Under the pieces are notes generated by a model. The model searched no databases. It was not told where the DNA came from and was given only the letters and a program-made list of their open reading frames with translations. Made by a program: the position numbers and the translations under genes. Below, in pieces: positions 1 through 8,378 of a stretch of DNA of 32,144 nucleotides (position 1 is the first letter of the stretch; each line of letters begins with the position of its first letter). Source of the DNA: Ichthyosporea sp. XGB-2017a (lineage: Eukaryota > Opisthokonta > Ichthyosporea); assembly GCA_002811675.1 (NCBI GenBank), contig PDIM01000037.1:1-32144 (forward strand), in the 5' to 3' direction.

Positions 1-75
1 TTTTTTCGCTTTTCTGTTTTTTTTCTTTTTCCTTTCTTTTTTTTTTCCTTTGTTTTTTTTTTCTTCGTTGAATTT
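1..75. repeat. T-rich low-complexity left edge
   Basis: Runs of T interrupted by single C or G. It lies beyond the 3' end of the ClpX gene, and no coding signal is seen in it. With the C/T run at the other end it suggests the window is bounded by assembly breaks in low-complexity DNA. Confidence 0.7.
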
Positions 76-165
76 CGTTTTTCAAAAAAACGGTTGATTC
101 CGTTAGAAGCCACAGAGCTCAACAGACCTTTTCCCTTCGATGCGAGTCAGCACGCCACGTTCTTT

Positions 166-2229
166 CTACATTCCTACAATCCCTTGAGGATAGTCGTCAC
201 CGTTTCCCCCCGTTCCGTTTTCTTTGGAAATCGTGTTCATATAAGCCCGCATGCCATCGATTTCCTTGCCCTTGAAGAGATACGCAGGTTTGCGCATATG
301 AATGACATCTTCGTCAATAACAACAGCTCCAAATCCGGAGTCTGGAGCTTCATACATAGCAGTGTTGAGTGCTCTCTCCAAAATTGCGCGAAGTCCTCTC
401 GCCCCAGTCTTCTTCTCAATCGCCATTCGAGCAACAGCACGCACAGCATCACCTGTAATGTACAAATTCACATTGTCCATTTCAAAAAGGGCTTGATATT
501 GTGGAATCAGCGCATTCATTGGCTCCGTCATTATCTTCACGAGGCATTCTTCATCCAAAGCATGAAGGTTGACAATAACTGGAAATCTGCCAACAAACTC
601 TGGAATAAGCCCAAACTTAATTAAATCGGCCGGCTCTACTTCATCCAGAATCTTCATCGTTTCTACCTCATTTTTTTCTCCTTCCTTTACAATCGCCCCA
701 AACCCAATCGATGCCTTTGAAACCCTGCTTGAAACAATCTTATCTAAGCTATTAAAAGCACCAGATGCCATGAACAGAATATTTGTCGTGTCCACCTGGA
801 TATACTCTCCTCTGGGATTCTTGCGGCCACCCTTTTCAGGGACATTGACAATCGTCCCTTCTAACATCTTTAGTAATCCTTGTTGGACGCCTTCGCCAGA
901 TACATCACGAGTAACAGTCATTCCTTCGCTGGACTTTCCAATTTTATCAATCTCGTCCAAAAATACAATGCCTCTTTGTGCACGCTCGACATTGAATTCA
1001 GCCTCCTGTAGCAATTTATACAGAACTGACTCAATATCTTCTCCGACATAACCAGCTTGCGTAAGCACAGTGCAGTCAGAAATGGCAAAGGGAACGTCAA
1101 GACATCTTGCCAGGGTACGCGCCAAAAGAGTTTTTCCGGATCCAGTGGGTCCAAGAAGTAAGATATTGGATTTGTCAAAGTGAATTGACTTTGACTCCAG
1201 CGGACTCATCTCATCCTCGGAGCCATTGGATGATACTTTACTATCTGAAGCAGACTCGGTAGCTGCAAGAGCCGTGATACCTTTAGCTTGATCATCTGCA
1301 CTCACTACAGGCATATCATTGGCCTCAGAAGCTTGCGCTACACGCTCTTCATCCACTGGTGCCTTCTCTCCCAAGGGAACATAAAAGCCTTTCTCATGCC
1401 CATTTGTCTTAACGCTAACAAATTTGTACCCTGGTTTGACTTTTGCCGCTTCCTGAAACGTATTGGACGACTGGTTGTAGTCACCGGTTTTACTAATTTC
1501 ATCTTGTCGCTCCTTGTTATATTTTACCCTCTTATAATGATTGTATACTGCAACAGACATTGCTTTCTTTGCTTTATCTTGCCCAACTATATAGGCATTA
1601 AGATAGTTATATATCTTCCTTGGGGAGGTCGTCTCGAAGTTAAACGCATCCTGATTAACCAAACCCACCTGCGTTTCTTGGCTATTATGAACTGGCACTT
1701 TGTCGAGGTCATCTCCAAGGCCGGCACCACTTCCAGTACGACTGGATTTAGATTTTTGATCATTACTCTGAACTTCAAAAAAGTAGTTACATTTTTCACA
1801 TTTCAAAAACTGAGAAACACTCGTAAACGGCACCAAAGGACTGTCACCGCAACGAGGACACAGATATGTCCCATTTCCTCCACCACTCGCCTTCTTCCCA
1901 TTGCCATTGGGTCCAGGCGACACGCCTTTCTTTGCCTTGCCGCCACCATTACCCGAGTTTATACCAGAACCATTACCTCCTCCGTCCCCTTGACACACCA
2001 CCGCAGCACCCATAAACGCCCGCGACTGGGAGGACGGGCCCAAGTTCAGCTGGGCATGCCATTGACTTGACCGTCCAGGCTGGGTAGAGGGACGTACAAC
2101 GCTTCTGCCCATCTTCCCAACAACTCGTACTGAGTGAGTTGCACTCACAGAGTACTGAGCCCTCAGGAGCATCTTCCCTGTCAAGTCCAATCGCCTAAGG
2201 CAACTCACACGTCCCGCTCCAGTTATCAT
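166..2229 (-). CDS. CLPX: Mitochondrial ClpX, ATP-dependent unfoldase of the ClpXP protease
   Basis: A 687-aa single-exon AAA+ unfoldase that should deliver substrates to ClpP in the mitochondrial matrix. Seen: a C4 zinc-binding domain (C124, C127, C144, C147), Walker A GPTGSGKT (K366), the GYVG pore loop, Walker B with D425/E426, the IGF loop that docks on ClpP (residues 508-510), the GRFP arginine-finger box and the GARGLR sensor-2 motif. The IGF loop implies that a ClpP partner exists elsewhere. The basic N-terminus fits a mitochondrial presequence (inference). The frame stays open to 2547, but the extension crosses a poly-A tract and would encode about 30 phenylalanines, so the ATG at 2229 is chosen. 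It is longer than human CLPX (633 aa), partly from a low-complexity insert between the zinc finger and the AAA+ core. Confidence 0.95.
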   Translation of the reverse strand: MITGAGRVSCLRRLDLTGKMLLRAQYSVSATHSVRVVGKMGRSVVRPSTQPGRSSQWHAQLNLGPSSQSRAFMGAAVVCQGDGGGNGSGINSGNGGGKAKKGVSPGPNGNGKKASGGGNGTYLCPRCGDSPLVPFTSVSQFLKCEKCNYFFEVQSNDQKSKSSRTGSGAGLGDDLDKVPVHNSQETQVGLVNQDAFNFETTSPRKIYNYLNAYIVGQDKAKKAMSVAVYNHYKRVKYNKERQDEISKTGDYNQSSNTFQEAAKVKPGYKFVSVKTNGHEKGFYVPLGEKAPVDEERVAQASEANDMPVVSADDQAKGITALAATESASDSKVSSNGSEDEMSPLESKSIHFDKSNILLLGPTGSGKTLLARTLARCLDVPFAISDCTVLTQAGYVGEDIESVLYKLLQEAEFNVERAQRGIVFLDEIDKIGKSSEGMTVTRDVSGEGVQQGLLKMLEGTIVNVPEKGGRKNPRGEYIQVDTTNILFMASGAFNSLDKIVSSRVSKASIGFGAIVKEGEKNEVETMKILDEVEPADLIKFGLIPEFVGRFPVIVNLHALDEECLVKIMTEPMNALIPQYQALFEMDNVNLYITGDAVRAVARMAIEKKTGARGLRAILERALNTAMYEAPDSGFGAVVIDEDVIHMRKPAYLFKGKEIDGMRAYMNTISKENGTGGNGDDYPQGIVGM

Positions 2230-2358
2230 TTCGCCTTTTATCTTTACTTTCCTTTCTTCTTCTGGTTCACAACACTGCACAGTCCAGTCAACTCCAAAGG
2301 CTAAATCCACAAAAAAAAACCAACACGAAAAAATAATGAAAGGCAAAAAAAAAAAAAG

Positions 2359-2429
<71 letters not shown>

Positions 2430-3083
2430 AAAAAAAAAAAAATTGTGGTGAAAGTTTTAAATGTCCACACAAAAAGTGAAAAAGTGAAAAAAATAAACTA
2501 AAGGACTCATGACGTAATTTTGTATGGGATCCCTGGTATAGATCCACTTAGATCCTTAGAGTGACTATCCAGTTGCTATGAAACCCTCCCTCAAATCTCA
2601 ATGGAGTTATTATTTTGCCAAATTCTCACACTCTTCCTTACCCTCCAGTCCCGGGACTCACACAGACACCACCTGTCATCCACTACAGGCTACAGCTGTT
2701 TAGCTTCCTCATGTTAAGATACACCTCCTCCTCACAACCCACATTTCTTCACCTAGCTACAGTGTACTTTCTATTTGCTTTTATTTGGACGACAATCAAT
2801 GTCATCCACTTGTACATATTTGCCCATGCTGTGTTCCCTCCATACCCATTCTTGGCCTGTGACTTTATATCGTATATACTTAACAGTGTGGGGAAGCACA
2901 ACCGCAGCTTTCCGAGGGTAGAGTACAGTAGAGTATAATAAAGGTGCAGTTTGCTGTGAGTTTTCATTCCCAAACATGTGAAACCTATGTGATGAACATT
3001 TATATCCAAAAGAACCATAATTATAATACTAGTAATACCGTTCTCACACTTAAAAAGGAGCCCATCGCATCTTCCAAATAATC
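2230..3083. other. Intergenic region between ClpX and INSIG
   Basis: Holds the ClpX upstream region and the INSIG 3' flank, both genes on the minus strand. The only clear structure is the poly-A tract. Short open frames here have no recognisable product. Confidence 0.6.
2346..2442. repeat. Poly-A tract with rare G interruptions
   Basis: About 95 nt, nearly all A, roughly 120-215 nt upstream of the chosen ClpX start. On the ClpX sense strand it is poly-T. Its exact length is unlikely to be reliable because such tracts slip during amplification and sequencing. Confidence 0.9.
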
Positions 3084-3957
3084 TCATTTGGTCTTCAATT
3101 TACCCCCACGACGTCCCCCGTGTGCTTGCTTCTTGTCTTGCAACGAAAGTTGTCTGCCCAAATTCCCGAAACATATTCCCCCGGAAAAAAACACACACGG
3201 TATCCACGAACGAATGAGAAAGAAATCCGCTTGTGTGAAACGCAGGACATCATTATATGCGAGAACTTGAAGGATACCTGTTCCCAGCACAGATATACCC
3301 ACGGCAAGTGTAAATCCCGTGAAAGAGCGGTCAAACAGCCACCATAATCCCACTGCCATTACAGCAAGAGTCAGTGACAGCTGCACATTTGTAACAAAAG
3401 GAAGCTTTGCACTTGCATAATTAATCCCTATAAACACCCCAACGCATCGCATGACACTGCTCCATTCCCGCTTGTACCGATGAGGTACACCCAAATAAGA
3501 ATCTACGAAATCAAAGAAAAAAAAAAGCAACTCAAATATATCAGTGGCCATTATTACAATACAACTTTTGTGCATAACAGACGACTAGACTTTAACCTAA
3601 CTCGAGCTACTCACCACAAAAGGGATATGTGAATCCCACAAGAACTGCGGATATGCCACAGCACGGCGGCACCCACCACGCCGATGAGAGAAAAAATATA
3701 ACATTGGGTGGAAATTGAGTCACCCGATGCTGAGTCTGAAGGAGATTAAAAAGAAGAGAAAAGAATACCCCTGACAAAAACAGCACCAGTGCCTTAAACC
3801 CAATCTGAGGAGCACTCGACATTTCTAAAATACTATACAAAAATCCCTCTTCCGCCACTTCTGCTCTAAAATCTTTCTTTAGTTTGCAGTAATACTCTTT
3901 CAGCCCAAGGGTGTCCGCTACACTTGCAATCAATGCCAAAAGCCGGGCTCTATACAT
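3084..3957 (-). CDS. INSIG: INSIG, ER sterol-sensing regulator of SCAP-SREBP and HMG-CoA reductase
   Basis: Two exons, 3957-3615 and 3502-3084, joined across a 112-nt GTGAGT...TAG intron; 253 aa. The splice is fixed by homology: YPFC in exon 1 joins DSYLG in exon 2, as in human YPC-DSHLGEPH. Family landmarks include SSAWWVPPCCG, KREWSSVMRCV, QLSLTLA, LWWLFDRS (D172 matches the aspartate needed for SCAP binding in animals) and GNLGRQL. About six hydrophobic segments are present. The C-terminus KLKTK fits a KxKxx ER-retrieval signal. In animals INSIG holds SCAP-SREBP in the ER when sterol is high and promotes degradation of HMG-CoA reductase. The ATG at 3957 (MYRARLL) is the first in frame after a stop at 4005; an upstream exon cannot be excluded. 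Identity is strong; the role here is inferred. Confidence 0.93.
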
Positions 3958-4027
3958 GCTCCACACAAGAGATCCACCCACACTCAAAATCCCACCTCCT
4001 TTTCACTTAACAGGAGACCTCCCCTCG

Positions 4028-4032
4028 ATTGG
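4028..4032 (-). promoter_or_regulatory. CCAAT box upstream of INSIG
   Basis: CCAAT followed by C on the INSIG sense strand, about 71 nt upstream of the proposed start codon. This is a usual distance for NF-Y, the common partner of SREBP at sterol-responsive promoters. Sequence match only. Confidence 0.4.
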
Positions 4033-4262
4033 CCCAACCAAAAACTTTAAAGAAAACTGCTGAGGAGATAGGAGTTATCTTTCCCCCGTAAACCTCAACC
4101 TTGCGCGATCTGCTAAAAAACAATCGTCTACACAGTTATCCTCAAATAGCTTGGTAAGCACTTTAGCCTATTTGCACAAAAGAATCCCCTTTCCCGAACT
4201 GCACAAAACAACGCTTACACTCACACCAACAAATGATTTACCCAAAATTTGCAAACTTAGCA

Positions 4263-4272
4263 ATCACTCCAC
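4263..4272 (+). promoter_or_regulatory. Possible sterol regulatory element (distal copy 1)
   Basis: ATCACTCCAC contains TCACTCCAC, which fits the SREBP consensus TCACNCCAC and differs by one base from the LDL-receptor SRE-1. It lies about 306 nt upstream of the INSIG start codon. The surrounding DNA is C- and A-rich, which raises the chance of a random match. Confidence 0.4.
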
Positions 4273-4317
4273 CACTACACGGTACACCTCTCAAATCTTT
4301 CCCAATTCCACTAACAA

Positions 4318-4327
4318 ATCACCCCAC
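4318..4327 (+). promoter_or_regulatory. Possible sterol regulatory element (exact SRE-1 match)
   Basis: ATCACCCCAC is identical to the ten-base SRE-1 of the mammalian LDL-receptor promoter. It lies 55 nt beyond the other element and about 361 nt upstream of the INSIG start, in the same orientation. INSIG1 is itself an SREBP target in animals. Confidence 0.45.
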
Positions 4328-4805
4328 TTCTCCCCAATCAGTACCTCTGGGTGTCTCGCACACTACTGATTGATCAATCCCCTTTAGATCACCCAACGCA
4401 CCTCAATCCAACAAAAGATATCAATCAACTGCGGAGAAAAATAAAACTAAAAAAAAAAGAATTGTACTGTAAAATAAAAAAAAAGTAAAAAAAAAACAAA
4501 AAAAGCCGGAATCTAAATATAAAAACAGAAACGTGTGCAGTTTACAAAATTTTTAATAATAGGAGGAGGATGGTTTACCTCGGGTGGTATAGGGCTAGAG
4601 GGTGGGAGGGTATATTCCCCGGGTGTTTTATAGGGGCGGGGTAATTTTTGGGGAGGTGGCAGGGAATTCTATATGCAATTTATATATGAACCAGGCATTG
4701 TCCCACAGCTTGAAGGGGAGCTGAGAGAGTCCAGAAGAGTTATAGTACTCGAGAGATAATAAATACAATACTCTGCAGACTCCTGTCAATCACGATGTGT
4801 CTCTA

Positions 4806-5045
4806 CTCTCTGTTCCGAATAGCTCCTTTCTTCCCCACAGATGAAGTCTTTGCTCCACTCGTTAGCTGTGTATTTGTGTCAGCTGCTCTCTGTTCCGAAT
4901 AGCTCCTTTCTTCCCCACAGATGAAGTCTTTGCTCCACTCGTTAGCTGTGTATTTGTGTCAGCTGCTCTCTGTTCCGAATAGCTCCTTTCTTCCCCACAG
5001 ATGAAGTCTTTGCTCCACTCGTTAGCTGTGTATTTGTGTCAGCTG
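4806..5045. repeat. Three perfect tandem copies of an 80-bp unit
   Basis: Copies at 4806-4885, 4886-4965 and 4966-5045 appear identical. Each holds a pyrimidine tract ending CCCCACAG and followed directly by ATGAAG, a good match to a 3' splice site next to an ATG on the plus strand. The 80-nt length is not a multiple of three, so the array cannot encode an in-frame peptide repeat. Perfect identity means a recent expansion or an assembly duplication. Confidence 0.9.
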
Positions 5046-5251
5046 CCATAGTTGTGCATGAGTGAGCCTTCGGGGAATCCTCTCTTAACTTATCTTGGTG
5101 ATCATGTGATACATTTTGGCCTGCCGGTGCTCTGTCGGTAACACATTAGTTTGCCAGCTAACTTTATTTGCATTTGCTTGAGCTGGTGTCATTTGCCTCT
5201 AATTATAAGGATAGTTTTCCTCATCTTATAGTTAGCTTTAATGACTGTTAA

Positions 5252-5461
5252 CTACACTAGCCATATCCAAAGGTAACTCCCATCTCTGAGTGTCTGCCTC
5301 ATGTATAGCCAATAACATAATGGTTTGCGGCTTTGCGCCCTGAAGAAGGCAGCGGCATATAGTTGCGTAATATCAAGTACTATCACTTCAAGTTTGATTC
5401 CTTCGAAGACAATGCCAAGAGTATATCTATCATAAGTGCCCAAGGAGACTTCGCAACTCAT
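5252..5461 (-). pseudogene. Possible decayed WD-repeat fragment (MAK11/PAK1IP1-like)
   Basis: A 69-codon frame begins at an ATG (5461) and reads CEVSLGTYDRYTLGIVFEG. This resembles the first blade of MAK11/PAK1IP1 ribosome-biogenesis WD proteins, which open with GTYD/GSYE and a short hydrophobic strand. Further on, similarity seems to move to the +1 frame (VIGYT, a stop, then GRHSEMG), recalling the family's KRKELG segment. No further blades are seen downstream. The match is by eye and weak; it could be chance. Confidence 0.25.
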
Positions 5462-5604
5462 GGGCTCTTTAGCTCATCGCTATGAGCACACGTCTGGACT
5501 CACCAGGAGAGGTGCTTCAGCCATACTCTACGTGACTAATCTATTAATAAACATTGCTCAATGACCTCAACAAAAACAGCTACAACAAGACATTACTTGC
5601 TTCT

Positions 5605-5610
5605 TTTATT
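5605..5610 (-). terminator. Poly-A signal AATAAA of LAMTOR3
   Basis: AATAAA on the minus strand, 87 nt beyond the LAMTOR3 stop codon. Confidence 0.6.
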
Positions 5611-5696
5611 TTTTGTATCAATGCTATTGTTTCCTTTACATGACCCCTTCCCTCCCCTTGTGCCTCTCTTCTTACCTCCCTTCGCCTGGGCAGGGC

Positions 5697-6402
5697 TTAC
5701 TGAAGGGCCAGTGTTTGGATATAATCTTCACAGCCATGCGCCAGATCCTGGATGGCTTTACGGATATCCTCTTCAAGGTTCTTCATCAGTCCAATATTAG
5801 CTTCAGATGTGGCCACGAGGCTAACCACCACAGGGCTGACATAAAAATGCACAATCTGATGGTTCATATACATTCCAATCATGCTCAATCCCTTCCCAAA
5901 CCCCAATTTGCCCGCTTGCTCTGCTGTTACGTAAAAATTCGCCATAAATGAGCTCGGAATGCTCTTCAGTGTAAATGAGGAATCAAAATCTAACAGGCCC
6001 AGCAAATAAACAAACAAAACAACAAACAAACAGTCAATCCTCTCTGGCACCTTTCCATAAAGATACACTCCAGCCATTCCCATTCCTTACCTTTAAATAC
6101 CACCACCCCGTCTCGATCTGTAATGTAGATCGCACCCAGGCCAGGAACACGCTCAATGCACTTGCCCAAAAACGTCCGAAGATCCTTGAGCAACAACAAC
6201 AAAACAAAACAGAAACCACATCAAATCAGCAAAAATGAACAACACATTTCAACATTGTACATCTCCCTGAGTCAATCAGTCAATGAAGCAGCACCCACAC
6301 ATGGGAGAGCCTCTACTCCCTCCTTTCTCTCTCTCTTCTTCTTCAACATACCTCCTCCATGCTTACTCCACCAGTCTTATGGTCGCTCACAATCTCATTC
6401 AT
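5697..6402 (-). CDS. LAMTOR3: LAMTOR3 (MP1), Ragulator roadblock-fold subunit
   Basis: Three exons: 6402-6352, 6184-6091 and 5989-5697, with introns of 167 nt (GTATGT...AAG) and 101 nt (GTAAGG...TAG). The joined protein is 145 aa from the first ATG, or 131 aa from the second in-frame ATG (6360), which gives MEEDLRTFL and aligns with human MADDLKRFL. Family landmarks: GLGAIYITDRDGV near the N-terminus, SSFMANFYVTAEQAGKLG in the middle, and VVSLVATSEANIGL near the end. LAMTOR3 pairs with LAMTOR2 in the Ragulator scaffold, which anchors Rag GTPases and mTORC1 on lysosomes and also scaffolds MAPK signalling. A stop upstream of the first ATG in frame closes the 5' end. It is divergent from ADAT2. 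Confidence 0.88.
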
Positions 6403-6507
6403 AGCTTGCTTTCCTTTTTTCTTTAGTTGTCACAACAATAATACTACTAATATAATAATATAAATCTCCCTGTTTTCCCAATCACTCTCTTTCTCTTCTC
6501 CCCCTTC

Positions 6508-6540
<33 letters not shown>

Positions 6541-6819
6541 GTATCTCTCCCCCCCTCAACAAATCACAAAACACAAAACAATAACATAAATAATAATGAT
6601 AATAAAAGACAAAAACCCACAACTCGCCCCTTTTTTTATACAATGAAACAAAACAAAAAAGCAGAGTATCTCCATCAGCTGACCCTTCTCCCCTAACACT
6701 CCGAGATTTACCTGCAGATAGGCCACGGAGGGGGATTCACGGACACACACAGAGAGACAGAGAGAGATTGACCATCTTGGTAACAGAAACAAAAGGAACA
6801 GAGGTAGATCACAAGCGAT
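6403..6819. other. Divergent promoter region of LAMTOR3 and ADAT2
   Basis: A 417-nt gap between two head-to-head start codons, so it must hold both promoters. It contains a CT microsatellite and A-rich stretches. A minus-strand CAG|GTAAAT at about 6713 could be the donor of an untranslated LAMTOR3 leader exon, but this is not supported by anything else. Confidence 0.55.
6516..6540. repeat. CT dinucleotide microsatellite
   Basis: About twelve uninterrupted TC units within a longer pyrimidine stretch (6480-6556). Confidence 0.85.
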
Positions 6820-7843
6820 ATGAATAGAATTAATAAAGTGGAAGAAGAAGGGGATGTCTCTTTTGGTTGTGATGCAAACAGCCAGGTGGCTGATTCATCT
6901 CCATTGACAAGGGAGGAGGAGATGTTCCTCCGTGCTTCTTTTGAGCTGGTAAGTGTGCTTTGAGCATTATATCATTGGGGGATCTACCGCTGACTAACAT
7001 TGATTTTCTTTCATGGTTGACCGATTTTGATTTTGATGACAGGGGGAGGAGGCGATGCGGGCAGGGGAAGTTCCTATTGGGTGCGTGTTAGTGTTTGAAA
7101 ACAGGGAGATTATAGGACGGGGACGAAATAGAGTCAACGAACTGAAAAATGTAAGTTGAAGAAGACTGGATTTTTCCTGATTCACTGGGCGATTATTATT
7201 AGGACACAGTTTGTTGACCATTGTTTTTGCTTTTTGGCTTCTTTGTGTGTTTTCTTTGGGATGTACTGTTTCAGGCAACTCTTCATGCTGAAGTGGTTGC
7301 TGTGGATGTGGCGCTGGCCTACTTCCAGAAGGTGGGAATAGACCACAGTGAGGGGTTTGGGAGGGTTGTTGCCTATTGCAATGTGGAACCGTGCATCATG
7401 TGCGCTGCTGCCCTTCGCCTATGTGGGATACGAAAAGGTAGGGTGAAAAAGATTTAAAAGTATATGTGGATCACATAGTCATATCCATTGTCATGAGGAC
7501 TAATTATCTGATTCCTTAACTTCCCTGCCTTTAAGTCATCTTTGGGTGTCGAAATGAGCGTTTTGGGGGCACCGGGTCTGTGCTGGATGTCAGTTCTCGC
7601 AGCTACAAAGCACATGAGGGGGCAGGGCTGGACGGGTGCCCTTGCTGGAGGCCAGGCTTAAACTCAGGGTGTTGCAATAAGGCAGATGCCATAATCCCTG
7701 TGCTGGAGAGCCGGGGAGGCTACTTCCGGGAGGAGGCGGTAGCCATGCTCAAAGGCTTTTACGAGGAGGAGAATCCAAATGCCCCTGAGGAGAAGCGTAA
7801 AGTCAAAACTCCATCAGTGACCTCCACAAAGGGCAAGCTTTAA
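6820..7843 (+). CDS. ADAT2: ADAT2, catalytic subunit of tRNA A34 adenosine deaminase
   Basis: Four exons: 6820-6948, 7043-7150, 7275-7437 and 7536-7843, joined by GT-AG introns of 94, 124 and 98 nt; 235 aa. It is the catalytic half of the ADAT2-ADAT3 heterodimer that converts A to inosine at tRNA position 34. The zinc-deaminase motifs are complete: HAE with H83 as zinc ligand and E85 as proton shuttle, and PCIMC with ligands C119 and C122. GCRNERFGGTGSVL, diagnostic of ADAT2, follows in exon 4. EEENPNAPEEKRK near the end matches the C-terminal tail of the human protein. It is longer than human ADAT2 (191 aa), with an N-terminal extension and a cysteine-rich insert around residues 165-195 that might bind metal (speculative). 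Confidence 0.93.
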
Positions 7844-8378
7844 AACGAACCTGTCCCCTGTCCAACTCTACCTCACAATCATTCTTTTATCTTGCCCTTC
7901 TTCGCCCCGTATAGCCCCCGTCCAGTAGTTACAAGGCATCTATCTGGAACATAGTCCTCATATTCCATTGCTGCACGTGGTGCAAGAGCTACTTGATTAG
8001 GTGTCATGTGGGGAGGGTTTGGGGAAGTACAACAACACGATGATCGCGGGGGCCCGGGCAAAAGGATATTTACGTGGTTATCTATGGCCCCTCTCATACA
8101 TTATTTGTGTACTATTTTCATTAATGTATCTGGCTGGCTGTAATTGCAATAATTACAGTAGGTTTTGTTTAATTAGTCGCTTATAAAACTGTGGTAGATA
8201 AGTTTAGTTTGATTTTGGTTTTGAAATCTTGCACTGATTTGTTAGACCTGGTACCGCTGCAACTACTGTGGGAGCGTAAAGAAGGAAAGGGATCTTCTGA
8301 AAAGTTGATGTGCAATGAAAGGCCTTTGTCGGTGTATTTTTTAATTAATTAATTGTGGTGATATAAGGAAAAGACATA
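7844..8378. other. Intergenic region between ADAT2 and AFG1L
   Basis: Holds the ADAT2 3' flank and the AFG1L upstream region. No AATAAA is seen for ADAT2. The only coding candidate is a short minus-strand frame near the left end. The AFG1L-proximal part is AT-rich, with TTAATTAATTAATT at about 8341. Confidence 0.5.
7879..8007 (-). CDS. Possible 42-aa protein, unrecognised
   Basis: ATG at 8007 opens MTPNQVALAPRAAMEYEDYV and the frame ends GAKKGKIKE before a stop. Composition looks protein-like (acidic-aromatic middle, basic tail) and the frame extends upstream to 8097. It may be a terminal exon of a larger minus-strand gene, an independent small protein or chance. No family recognised. Confidence 0.2.
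   Translation of the reverse strand: MTPNQVALAPRAAMEYEDYVPDRCLVTTGRGLYGAKKGKIKE

Larger units (their letters stand above)
4400..5696. other. Gene-poor stretch between INSIG and LAMTOR3
   Basis: Begins with A-rich DNA (4435-4510) and G-rich DNA (4560-4660), then an 80-bp triplicate, a possible WD-repeat relic and the LAMTOR3 3' flank. No intact gene is recognised. This is the least gene-like part of the window. Confidence 0.6.

Noticed and set aside
94..624. Plus-strand 176-aa frame
   Set aside because: Antisense shadow of ClpX; no domain and codon pattern follows the opposite strand.
1288..2070. Plus-strand 260-aa frame
   Set aside because: Antisense of the ClpX N-terminal half; no recognisable protein.
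2288..2470. Minus-strand poly-phenylalanine frame
   Set aside because: Translation of the poly-A tract.
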